Shown one piece after another: positions 7,035 through 13,330 of a stretch of 21,951 nucleotides of DNA. Position 1 is the first letter of the stretch, and the number at the start of each line of letters is the position of its first letter. Under the pieces are notes generated by a model. That model saw only the letters and a program-made list of their open reading frames with translations. It was not told the DNA's origin and did not search any database. Source of the stretch: CAYVQU01 sp964453155 (GTDB lineage Bacteria > Chloroflexota > Anaerolineae > Anaerolineales > UBA11858). Made by a program: the position numbers and the translations under genes. The stretch lies in contig CAYVQU010000084.1 in NCBI GenBank assembly GCA_964453155.1, positions 1 to 21,951 on the forward strand, in the 5' to 3' direction.

Positions 7035-8432
7035 ATGACCAATAATCAATCTCAGCCCACCCAAAAACCCACAAGTATGCGTACTTTCTGGACGATATGG
7101 GGGGGGCAATTCATCTCAATGCTGGGGTCGGGCTTAACCGGCTTTGGCATGGGGGTTTGGATTTATGATCAGACCGGGCAGGCGACGCCGTTTGCCATGA
7201 CAGCTCTCTTTTCTACCATTCCAGCGTTGCTCTTGTTGCCAGTAGGGGGGTCCTTTGCAGATCGATATAACCGCAGAATTTTAATGATCATCGCCGATAC
7301 CGGCTCGTTTTTTGTTACGGTGATCACGGCTTTTTTGCTATTTTTCGGTGACCTCCAAATCTGGCACATTTATATTCTGGCTTTTAGTTCATCGGTCTTC
7401 AGCGCTTTCCAAGAACCAGCTTATACAGCCTCAATCACCATGCTGGTGCCCAAAGAGAATCTGGCCCGGGCCAGCGGGGTCATGCAGATGGGACAAGCGG
7501 CGACGGCCATCATCACCCCGATTTTGGCCGGAGGTTTATATGCTCTGATTGGGTTGAAAGGGGTCATGCTCATCGACGCAGCGACCTATTTCTTCGCCAT
7601 TGGGGCTTTGATCGTTGTCCGCATTCCGCAGCCCAAACGGATCACGGAAGCTGAAAGTGAGCAAAAATCTGTCCTGACGGATGCCATCTTTGGCTGGAAA
7701 TACCTGCGGGGATTGCCCGGTTTATTTGGCCTGCTGATCTACTTCGCCAGCGTCAACTTCTTCTTAAGTCTTTCAGGGGTTTTATCGGGGCCGTTGGTAT
7801 TGTCCTATGGGACTGCCACTGATTTAGGAATTGTCCAAATGGTGACCGGGGCTTCGATGCTGGTCGGCAGTCTGATCATGAGTGCCTGGGGTGGGCCGAA
7901 AACCCGCAAAGTCCCCGCCCTAATCGGGTTTATTGCGCTGTGCTCCACGGGGTTGCTCATCAGCGGGCTGCGAGCGAATACCTGGGTTATCTCGGCGGGT
8001 CGGGTCGTTTTGCTGATTTTTGTGCCGTTCGCCGCGGCCCTCAGTCAGGCCCTTTTCCAAATCAAGATTCCGCCCGATGTTCAGGGACGGGTGTTTGCCA
8101 TCCGGGGGATGATCGCCCGTTCGCTGTCACCGATTTCTTTCCTTCTGGCCGGCCCGTTGGCGGATAAGATATTTGATCCCCTCATGGCTGAAGGCGGCGC
8201 CTTGGCTACAACCTTTGTTGGGCAAATTTTAGGGGCTGGTCCGGGGCGGGGTATCGGTGTGATTTTCATTATTTCCTGTCTATTTTTGTGGACAGAGAGT
8301 GTGATTGCTTATGCAAATCCTCGCATCCGCAACCTCGAGCATGAAATTCCGGATGCTATCCCCGATGATGAACCTGAAGCGCCAGAAACCGCGGAAAACC
8401 AGATGGAACCGGCATCGACCCCAACAGACTAA
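7035..8432 (+). CDS. MFS efflux transporter, MFS_3/macrolide-exporter type
   Basis: The start is placed at the ATG at 7035, five bases after GGAG; an in-frame GTG at 7029 overlaps that site and is rejected. The 465-residue protein has about 12 membrane segments. Between the second and third it shows the MFS motif A region (GGSFADRYNRR), and further on the antiporter-like stretch FQEPAYTASITMLVP, as in the enterobactin/macrolide exporter branch (MFS_3). The C-terminus is a charged cytoplasmic tail rich in E and P. It should export a drug-like compound using the proton gradient. Cotranscribed with the ArsR regulator, which probably senses the substrate. The operon ends at the hairpin at 8444-8478. 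Confidence 0.9.
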   Translation: MTNNQSQPTQKPTSMRTFWTIWGGQFISMLGSGLTGFGMGVWIYDQTGQATPFAMTALFSTIPALLLLPVGGSFADRYNRRILMIIADTGSFFVTVITAFLLFFGDLQIWHIYILAFSSSVFSAFQEPAYTASITMLVPKENLARASGVMQMGQAATAIITPILAGGLYALIGLKGVMLIDAATYFFAIGALIVVRIPQPKRITEAESEQKSVLTDAIFGWKYLRGLPGLFGLLIYFASVNFFLSLSGVLSGPLVLSYGTATDLGIVQMVTGASMLVGSLIMSAWGGPKTRKVPALIGFIALCSTGLLISGLRANTWVISAGRVVLLIFVPFAAALSQALFQIKIPPDVQGRVFAIRGMIARSLSPISFLLAGPLADKIFDPLMAEGGALATTFVGQILGAGPGRGIGVIFIISCLFLWTESVIAYANPRIRNLEHEIPDAIPDDEPEAPETAENQMEPASTPTD

Positions 8433-8443
8433 AACGTTAAACC

Positions 8444-8478
8444 AAAAAAAGTGCGGCTGATCTCGCCGCACTTTTTTT
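8444..8478. terminator. Bidirectional intrinsic terminator
   Basis: A 7-bp GC-rich stem GTGCGGC/GCCGCAC (8451-8457 and 8465-8471) with a 7-base loop is preceded by seven A (8444-8450) and followed by seven T (8472-8478), so it works on both strands. It lies between the convergent MFS and DegV genes, 11 and 13 bases from their stop codons. Confidence 0.92.
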
Positions 8479-8491
8479 ATGAAAACTTGCT

Positions 8492-9352
8492 TTATTTGGC
8501 TTTTACAATCCCGACCCCTACAATTCCAGCCCCCGAGTGGACCGACAGCCCCGCGGTCAGATCACAGATCAGAATTTCGTCTGGGCAATCCAGATTTTCC
8601 CGCAGTAATTGCTCAAAAGCTTTGGCATCTTCCATCGCATTGGAGTGGACGACGGCCATGCGTTCAATCCCTTTGCCATCCAACGAATCTTTCGCCAGTT
8701 CAATTGTCCGGGCCCAGGCTTTCTTGCGGGTCCGGATTTTTTCGAGCATTTCAAGTTTGCCATTTTGAATGGTGAGCACCGGTTTAATATTCAGTAAGCT
8801 GGCCATCCCAGCGGCTAAATGCCCGACTCGGCCACTCATTGCCAGATATTTGAGGGTTGCCAGAGCGGCAAAAAATTCTCCTCGATCGCGGACATCTTCG
8901 GCAATGGCAATAATTTCTTCCTTCGATTTCCCGGCGGCGGCCGCTTCGGCCGCGTACAACACCGGGAAGCCCTGTCCCATCGAGAGGCTCTGGGTATCGA
9001 CCACGGTGATATCTTTGCCTTCGAACTGATCCATGTCCGCCGCGGTGACTGCCGAGGCATACGTGGCACTGACCGCTTCACTGACGGTGAAGCAAATCAC
9101 CTGATCGGCCCCGGCATCGAAGGCGGCTTGATAGGCTGCAGCAAATTTGCCCGGTGCGGGCGCCGCAGTGGTTGGCAACGTTCCCGCCTTATCGATGCGG
9201 GCGAAAACCTGAGCTTCGTCGATGTCCACCCCGGTCTCAAAGACCTCATCCCCAAAGTGGACCGTGATCGGCACCTGGGGGATATCGTACTTAGCAGCCA
9301 AATCGTGCGGTAGACTGGCATCTGAATCGGTGACAATGGCAATTTTAGACAT
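8492..9352 (-). CDS. DegV family fatty-acid-binding protein
   Basis: The start is chosen at 9352, where GGAGG lies seven bases upstream; the frame extends to 9400 without support. The 286-residue protein shows the DegV hallmarks: VTDSDASLP near the N-terminus, LPTTAAPAPG (about 59-68) for the ligand loop, TLKYLAMSGRVG (about 162-173) and SVHSGAGIVGVGIV near the C-terminus. DegV/FakB proteins bind a fatty acid and present it to a FakA-type kinase for phospholipid synthesis. No fakA is in this window, and the gene is transcribed alone toward the 8444-8478 terminator. The ligand is not predictable from sequence. Confidence 0.93.
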   Translation of the reverse strand: MSKIAIVTDSDASLPHDLAAKYDIPQVPITVHFGDEVFETGVDIDEAQVFARIDKAGTLPTTAAPAPGKFAAAYQAAFDAGADQVICFTVSEAVSATYASAVTAADMDQFEGKDITVVDTQSLSMGQGFPVLYAAEAAAAGKSKEEIIAIAEDVRDRGEFFAALATLKYLAMSGRVGHLAAGMASLLNIKPVLTIQNGKLEMLEKIRTRKKAWARTIELAKDSLDGKGIERMAVVHSNAMEDAKAFEQLLRENLDCPDEILICDLTAGLSVHSGAGIVGVGIVKAK

Positions 9353-9426
9353 AATAATTCCTCCGGATGAATTTTGAGTGACCCGTATAAGATAACACAA
9401 AAACTGGATTGCAGAGGCGGGGAAAT

Positions 9427-9477
9427 GGTTTGTTAGTTGGGTAGTCGGTTGGTTTGTAACTAACGATCCAACAAACG
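9427..9477. repeat. GTTAGTTGG-type inverted repeat upstream of tipA-like gene
   Basis: The segment is built from GTTTG, TTGG and GTTAG words. GTTAGTT (9432-9438) pairs perfectly with AACTAAC (9458-9464), and GTTTGTT near the left edge pairs with AACAAAC at the right. It lies in the divergent intergenic region just before the MerR-type promoter. A second word-permuted palindrome flanks the other end of the regulator gene (10300-10394). Confidence 0.5.
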
Positions 9478-9490
9478 AGAAAACTCCCCC

Positions 9491-9521
9491 TTGACATTAA
9501 CGTTACGTTATAGTTTATACT
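9491..9521 (+). promoter_or_regulatory. MerR-type promoter with 19-bp spacer and internal dyad
   Basis: TTGACA (9491-9496) and TATACT (9516-9521) are separated by 19 bases rather than the usual 17, the hallmark of promoters activated by MerR-family proteins, which untwist the overlong spacer. Centred in the spacer is a dyad TAACG-TTA-CGTTA (9498-9510), the likely operator. Autoregulation by the protein encoded directly downstream is the natural inference. The expected start site, near 9527-9529, leaves a leader of only about 6-8 bases before the ATG. Confidence 0.8.
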
Positions 9522-9534
9522 CTCCACCGAGGTC

Positions 9535-10293
9535 ATGACGATGGAATATACAGTCAAACAACTTGCTGATTTGGCCGGTGTCAGCCGCCGGACACTGCAT
9601 CATTACGATGAGATCGGGCTGCTCAAGCCGCCGGTCACCGGGCAGAACCGGTATCGCTATTATGATGAGCGTGCCATGCTGCGGCTCCAACAAATCTTGT
9701 TTTACCGGGAGTTAGGACTGAGCCTGAAAGAAATTCGGGCTATTCTCGATCACCCCGATTTCGACGTGCTCGAGTCCCTGCAAGCCCACCGGGAAGCTTT
9801 GCACACCCGCGTCCAACGTCTGACCAGCTTGATCAGCACCGTAGATAAAACCATTACCCATCTTACTGGAGGTATCCAAATGAGTGATCAACAAATTTTT
9901 GAAGGCTTTTCTGAAGAACAACAGGAATCCTATGCCGAGGAAGCCCGGCAGCGCTGGGACCCTGAAGTCGTAAATGCATCCATGAAACTGTGGAAATCTT
10001 ACTCCCCCGAGAAAAAACAGCAAGTCATGGCGGAAGGCAAAGCCGTGTACGTGGATATCCAAACCCACATGGAGGCCGGAAAAGCCGCCGACAGTCCTGA
10101 AGTCCAGGATTGCCTCGTCCGCTGGCACGAGCACATGCGCTATTTCTACGAGCCAAATTGGGCCACCCTGCGCGGCCTGGGAGAATTGTACGTGACGGAC
10201 CCCCGCTTCCGAGCCAACTTCGAGCAGATGCACCCGGACTTGCCCGATTTTCTGAATGCGGCTATTCAGATTTACACCGAGGGGAAAGTCTAG
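9535..10293 (+). CDS. tipA: MerR-family regulator of the TipA type (TipAL-like)
   Basis: A 252-residue protein. Residues 5-75 are a MerR winged helix (YTVKQLADLAGVSRRTLHHY, DEIGLLKPP, then YRYYDERAMLRLQQI), residues 78-110 a dimerisation coiled coil, and 116-252 a TipAS effector domain of all-alpha type (EEQQESYAEEARQRW, MRYFYEPNWATLRGLGELY, DPRFRANFEQMHPDL). TipA-family proteins bind thiopeptides and other multidrug ligands through TipAS and activate their own promoter; the upstream 19-bp-spacer promoter fits. GAGG lies two bases before this ATG; the second ATG at 9541 has better spacing (eight bases) and may be the true start. An internal start yields the TipAS domain alone. No target gene is obvious nearby. 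Confidence 0.9.
   Translation: MTMEYTVKQLADLAGVSRRTLHHYDEIGLLKPPVTGQNRYRYYDERAMLRLQQILFYRELGLSLKEIRAILDHPDFDVLESLQAHREALHTRVQRLTSLISTVDKTITHLTGGIQMSDQQIFEGFSEEQQESYAEEARQRWDPEVVNASMKLWKSYSPEKKQQVMAEGKAVYVDIQTHMEAGKAADSPEVQDCLVRWHEHMRYFYEPNWATLRGLGELYVTDPRFRANFEQMHPDLPDFLNAAIQIYTEGKV
9880..10293 (+). CDS. Internal in-frame start giving a TipAS-like product
   Basis: A perfect GGAGG (9868-9872) lies seven bases before an in-frame ATG (residue 116 of the full protein), exactly at the junction between coiled coil and effector domain. Translation from here gives 137 residues containing only the drug-binding domain. In Streptomyces lividans tipA is known to make both TipAL and, by internal initiation, the abundant TipAS, a ligand-sequestering form. 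The same dual-product design is inferred here. It is not a separate locus but a nested product of the tipA-like gene. Confidence 0.55.
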   Translation: MSDQQIFEGFSEEQQESYAEEARQRWDPEVVNASMKLWKSYSPEKKQQVMAEGKAVYVDIQTHMEAGKAADSPEVQDCLVRWHEHMRYFYEPNWATLRGLGELYVTDPRFRANFEQMHPDLPDFLNAAIQIYTEGKV

Positions 10294-10299
10294 TTGGCT

Positions 10300-10394
10300 A
10301 ACTGATCGAACCAGTCGAACTGGTCTGAAACGTCCAATTGGTCTGATAAATTAGACGAATTAGACCAATCGGGCCAGTTCGACCAATCAGACCG
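10300..10394. repeat. Word-permuted palindrome between convergent genes
   Basis: About 95 bases are composed of recurring ~10-base words such as GGTCTGAT, TTAGACCAAT, CGAACTGG and GACCAATC in both orientations. CCAATTGGTCT on the left pairs with AGACCAAT on the right, and CGAACTGG (10317-10324) pairs with CCAGTTCG (10374-10381), around a centre near 10350 (GTCTGATAAATTAGAC). It fills the gap between the tipA-like and TSUP genes and may act as a two-way terminator, although no U-tract follows. Confidence 0.5.
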
Positions 10395-10396
10395 AT

Positions 10397-11149
10397 TTAT
10401 AGTCCCCCAATGCCATCAATCAACAATTTCACACCAGTGATCAACAAGAAAAAATAAGCCAAGTTGTAGAACAATTTCTCGTTGACTTTATCATGGAGCT
10501 TGATCCCCAGCCAAAAACCGAGGGGAGCTAACGGGCTTAAAACCAGGGAGGTTAGCAGGTTATCCGCATTAAGTTGACCCAGATAAAAATAAGGTCCCAG
10601 CTTGACCCAATTGACGATGGTGAAGAACACCACGGTGGTGCCCACAAACAAGGTTTTATCCATCTTTTGGGGCAGTAAATACAAATTGACCGGCGGACCC
10701 CCGGCATGGACGCCGAAACTCGTAAAACCGGCCACCGCGCCCCAAAAGCCGCCTTTGACCACGCTGGGTTCGGTTTTTTCAGCTGCATTCCGTTTCCCCA
10801 CAAAATAATTGATCACAAATAAAACTGAGATCACCCCAATCATGATCCGAATATGGGCATCGGAGAGATAGCGGAACAAAAACATCCCGATCACAATCCC
10901 CACTACCGCGGCCGGGAGCATGATCTTCAAATTAGTTTTATCCCACGAACGGCGATAATGCCAGATGCCAAAGACATCGTTCAAAATTAAGAGCGGCAGC
11001 ATAATCGCGGCGGCCTTGGTAGGAGACATCACCAACGACATGATCGGCACGGCCAAAACGCCAACCCCGCCGCCAAACCCACTCTTCGAAATCCCGACGA
11101 TTAAAATAGCAACTGTTGCGACGATATAAAAAATAGGATCTTGGATCAT
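10397..11149 (-). CDS. TSUP (TauE/SafE, DUF81) family membrane transporter
   Basis: A 250-residue protein with about eight hydrophobic helices. The two family signature regions are visible: GISKSGFGGGVGVLAVP near the N-terminus (about 19-35) and FTSFGVHAGGPPVNLYLLP (about 141-159), one in each half of the internally duplicated fold. TSUP members move sulfite, sulfoacetate, taurine or other small organosulfur and organic anions across the membrane; the substrate here is unknown, as no sulfur-metabolism gene is near. No good ribosome-binding site precedes the ATG, and the 264 bases upstream are repeats almost to the start codon, so its promoter is unclear. Confidence 0.9.
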   Translation of the reverse strand: MIQDPIFYIVATVAILIVGISKSGFGGGVGVLAVPIMSLVMSPTKAAAIMLPLLILNDVFGIWHYRRSWDKTNLKIMLPAAVVGIVIGMFLFRYLSDAHIRIMIGVISVLFVINYFVGKRNAAEKTEPSVVKGGFWGAVAGFTSFGVHAGGPPVNLYLLPQKMDKTLFVGTTVVFFTIVNWVKLGPYFYLGQLNADNLLTSLVLSPLAPLGFWLGIKLHDKVNEKLFYNLAYFFLLITGVKLLIDGIGGL

Positions 11150-11206
11150 AAGAAATCATCAACGCAAGAAGGCAAAGAAACAAAAGTACATAAACGTATA
11201 CTGTTT

Positions 11207-11340
11207 TTAAACCGCTAATCAACGCTAATTTTCACGGATTTTTACCCAATTCGGGCGCCATCGCGTTTAAGCTTGGCGCAGATTAACCAAATTAGCGGTT
11301 TACTTTGCATCTTTTTTGAACTCCACGACTAAGCACCATG
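11207..11340. repeat. AACCGCTAAT palindromic repeat, copy 2
   Basis: This 134-base segment matches copy 1 (4425-4557) in order and spacing: AACCGCTAATC at the left, then CACGGATTTTT, TTGGCGCAGATTA, AAATTAGCGGTTTA and GAACTCCACG near the right end. AAACCGCTAAT (11209-11219) pairs with ATTAGCGGTTT at the right half. The outermost arms seen in copy 1 are degraded here. It lies 57 bases upstream of the TSUP start, comparable to copy 1's 69 bases upstream of the oxidoreductase. Confidence 0.7.
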
Positions 11341-11350
11341 ATACCGAAAC

Positions 11351-11412
11351 AAAGGCGCAAAGAAAAACTTAAAAAGTTCTTTGCGCCTTTCACTCTCTGC
11401 GTCTTTGCGTTA
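11351..11412. repeat. GGCGCAAAG hairpin repeat abutting the tyrS stop
   Basis: AAAGGCGCAAAG (11351-11362) pairs perfectly with CTTTGCGCCTTT (11379-11390), with a further AACTT/AAGTT inside. It is followed by CTCTGCGTCTTTGCGTT, whose inverse AACGCAAGAAGGCAAAG is found at 11161-11177, so the whole tyrS-TSUP gap looks like nested repeats. The last repeat base lies one to two bases from the tyrS stop codon. It could serve as a terminator for tyrS, though no long U-tract is present. Confidence 0.6.
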
Positions 11413-11413
11413 C

Positions 11414-12637
11414 TTATTCAGTAACTTTGACAAATTTCCGCCGCCCGACCCGCAGCACCCCAGGACCGGGGAAGGGTGCCAGGGCATCGGTGAGTTTCTC
11501 ACCATCTAGGCTGACGGCGTTTTGCTTGACCATCCGGCGACCATCGCCCCGGCTGCCGACCAGCTTGGCCGCGGCCATCACATCTAAAACGGTCTGACCG
11601 GGTTCGAGTTGATACTCGGGCATATCATCGGGGACGTCGCCTTTCTGGAACACCCGCACAAAGGCCGCCTGGGCTTCATCAGCTTCGGCCGCGGTGTAGA
11701 AGATCGAAGTGATTTCATGCGCCAGTTTCATCTTGGCATCCCGCGGGTGAATCTGCCCCGCCGCGATCTCGGCTTCGAAGGCGTCAACTTCGGCTGGGGT
11801 CCAGCGCGTCGCCAATCGCAGGAATTTACCCATGGCCATATCGGGCACGCTCATGACCTTGCCGTACATATCTTTAGCGCCGGTGTTGATCGGCACGATG
11901 TTGCCGGTCGATTTAGACATGCGCTGAACGCCATCGGTACCCGGCAAAATCCCGGTGATGATACCCACCAGGGGTTTCTGACCCAGGGCCGATTGCAGCT
12001 TACGTCCCGCCACGATGATGTTGAATAACTGATCAGTGCCGCCGACTTGAACATCGGTTTCCATTGCGGCCGCGTCGTAGCCCTGCATCAGGGCGTAGAA
12101 GGTTTCGTGCAGGTAAATGGGCTCTTCGTTCGCCAGTCGTTTGGCAAAATTCTCGCGGGCCAAAAACTGTTGAACGGTGAAATTCTGCCCCAGGCGGATC
12201 AAATCGACCAAGGACAGTTCCGAGAGCCATTCGCCGTTGTAGCGGATTTTGGTGGCTTCCCGATCCAACACCCGAAAAGCCTGATCGGCGTAGGTTTTAG
12301 CATTCTCGCCAACTTGATCGATGGTCAAAACCGGGCGGGCTTTGTTTTTGTCGGAGGGGTCACCCACTAACGCAGTGTAACTCCCGATCAAGAAGGTCAC
12401 TTCGTGGCCCAATTCCTGGAACTGGCGCAGTTTGCGCATGGTGATGGTGTGCCCCAGGTGTAAGTCGGTGGAGGTGGGGTCATAACCACAATAGACGCGC
12501 AGCGGCCGGCCCTCTTTTTCCGCTTCGATCAAGCGTTCGCGCAACTCATCCGTCATGGCTTTTTTGAGCTGCTCATCGCCATATTCGGTACCCTGCATCA
12601 AAAAGGCTACCTGTTCGTCAATTGTCATTTTCGTCAT
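11414..12637 (-). CDS. tyrS: Tyrosyl-tRNA synthetase
   Basis: The start is chosen at 12637, with GGAGG five bases upstream; the in-frame TTG at 12649 and the ATG at 12628 are less likely. The 407-residue class I synthetase charges tRNA-Tyr. It has the HIGH-type motif HLGH (60-63) after VYCGYDPTSTDL, the tyrosine-pocket stretch YALMQGYDAAAMETDVQVGG (181-200), and the KMSKS-type motif RMSKS (239-243). The C-terminal ~60 residues form a short S4-like RNA-binding domain ending RKFVKVTE. The sequence resembles the TyrZ-like branch rather than the E. coli type, judged by these motifs. Transcribed alone from a promoter just after the upstream gene's terminator. Confidence 0.96.
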   Translation of the reverse strand: MTKMTIDEQVAFLMQGTEYGDEQLKKAMTDELRERLIEAEKEGRPLRVYCGYDPTSTDLHLGHTITMRKLRQFQELGHEVTFLIGSYTALVGDPSDKNKARPVLTIDQVGENAKTYADQAFRVLDREATKIRYNGEWLSELSLVDLIRLGQNFTVQQFLARENFAKRLANEEPIYLHETFYALMQGYDAAAMETDVQVGGTDQLFNIIVAGRKLQSALGQKPLVGIITGILPGTDGVQRMSKSTGNIVPINTGAKDMYGKVMSVPDMAMGKFLRLATRWTPAEVDAFEAEIAAGQIHPRDAKMKLAHEITSIFYTAAEADEAQAAFVRVFQKGDVPDDMPEYQLEPGQTVLDVMAAAKLVGSRGDGRRMVKQNAVSLDGEKLTDALAPFPGPGVLRVGRRKFVKVTE

Positions 12638-12679
12638 GTCGACCTCCAAAATTTTCCTGATCCCCGAATGGGATTAGGG

Positions 12680-12688
12680 ATTTTACCA
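12680..12688 (-). promoter_or_regulatory. Extended -10 promoter candidate for tyrS
   Basis: On the minus strand TGG-TAAAAT forms an extended -10 element, with the hexamer at 12680-12685. No good -35 is seen. Transcription would start about 35 bases before the tyrS ATG, directly after the upstream terminator's T-tract. Confidence 0.4.
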
Positions 12689-12690
12689 AA

Positions 12691-12719
12691 CAAAAAGCGC
12701 TCTTGGCAGTAAGAGCGCT
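12691..12719 (-). terminator. Intrinsic terminator of the small membrane protein gene
   Basis: Read on the minus strand, a perfect 9-bp stem AGCGCTCTT/AAGAGCGCT with a 6-base loop is followed by TTTTGTTT. It lies 30 bases after the stop of the gene at 12750-13265 and insulates tyrS from it. Confidence 0.85.
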
Positions 12720-12753
12720 GTAGGAACGCGGCAAAGGCCAGCCCCGTCCCTAC
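12720..12753. repeat. GTAGGGAC-type hairpin repeat overlapping a stop codon
   Basis: GTAGGAACGCGGC (12720-12732) pairs imperfectly with GCCCCGTCCCTAC (12741-12753). The right arm contains CTA at 12750-12752, which is the TAG stop codon of the minus-strand small membrane protein gene. A related hairpin overlaps the stop of the next gene upstream (13307-13330). Confidence 0.6.
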
Positions 12754-13265
12754 GGACGGGCATAATAGCGGCCTTCTTGAGATGGTTCGGCTGCTGCCAG
12801 CTCTTCAAGACCGCTGTTTTTTAGGATTTGTTGGATGATGAAGTCGCCCTGGACGAAGCCCATGCGACCGCGCACCTGGCCCTTATAGGTGACTTCACTC
12901 ATCGTCCGGAAATTGAAGGTTGAATCTGGACCCATCACATGGACCTTGGCCCCAAATTGGGAGGCAAAAACCTGGACTTCTTGGACTTCAGCCCACCATA
13001 GGGATACATCCCGCAACCCATTGCGGAACGCCACACCTTTGGGGTTCAGAGTAAGCACCGTATTACGATCCATCCAATTGCTCAAACTGATGCTCACCGC
13101 TGAGAGCAGCAAAATTCCAATGAAAATGGTCGCGATGACCGGCATCTGACCGGTCTGGGCGCGCAAGAACAACCCGGCAGCCAACGTCACAATCGTCAGC
13201 GTCCAGGCCGTCCACTCCCCGCGACGGGGAATCGGTTCAGGGCGGAATTCACGTTCGGCGTTCAT
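12750..13265 (-). CDS. Small membrane protein, two TM helices plus PH-like domain
   Basis: A 171-residue protein I cannot assign to a named family. Residues 18-37 and 42-64 are hydrophobic and form two membrane helices. The rest is soluble and beta-rich (TVLTLNPKGVAFRNGL, VSLWWAEVQEVQVFAS), resembling the membrane-anchored bacterial PH-like domains (YdbS/YcxB-type layout). No ribosome-binding site precedes the ATG; instead an extended -10 box lies eight bases upstream, suggesting a leaderless message. The last codons and TAG stop lie in a dispersed repeat, so the native C-terminus may have been altered. An intrinsic terminator follows. Confidence 0.75.
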   Translation of the reverse strand: MNAEREFRPEPIPRRGEWTAWTLTIVTLAAGLFLRAQTGQMPVIATIFIGILLLSAVSISLSNWMDRNTVLTLNPKGVAFRNGLRDVSLWWAEVQEVQVFASQFGAKVHVMGPDSTFNFRTMSEVTYKGQVRGRMGFVQGDFIIQQILKNSGLEELAAAEPSQEGRYYARP

Positions 13266-13273
13266 CGGGCGGT

Positions 13274-13282
13274 ATTATACCA
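13274..13282 (-). promoter_or_regulatory. Extended -10 promoter implying a leaderless mRNA
   Basis: On the minus strand TGG-TATAAT (hexamer at 13274-13279) is a perfect -10 with the extended TGn motif. Only eight bases separate it from the ATG at 13265, so transcription would begin at or within three bases of the start codon. No Shine-Dalgarno sequence is present, which fits leaderless translation. Confidence 0.6.
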
Positions 13283-13306
13283 TTCCCCTGGGGGATATCA
13301 TTTGGA

Positions 13307-13330
13307 GGGCAGGTCTGAGACCTGCCCCTA
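13307..13330. repeat. GGGCAGGTC hairpin repeat overlapping a stop codon
   Basis: A perfect 9-bp stem GGGCAGGTC/GACCTGCCC (13307-13315, 13319-13327) with loop TGA, flanked by CCTA. CTA at 13328-13330 is the TAG stop of the minus-strand regulator gene. Such GTAGGGGCAGGTC palindromes are, from memory, common between genes in Chloroflexota genomes. A small CCCCTGGGGG palindrome lies at 13285-13294. Confidence 0.7.

Noticed and set aside
10938..11222. A 94-codon minus-strand frame upstream of and overlapping TSUP
   Set aside because: It overlaps the well-supported TSUP frame and its unique part runs through repeat sequence.
12638..12749. T-box or other leader control of tyrS
   Set aside because: The region is only about 110 bases and is accounted for by a terminator, a repeat and a -10 box; no T-box consensus (TGGNACCGCG) was found.
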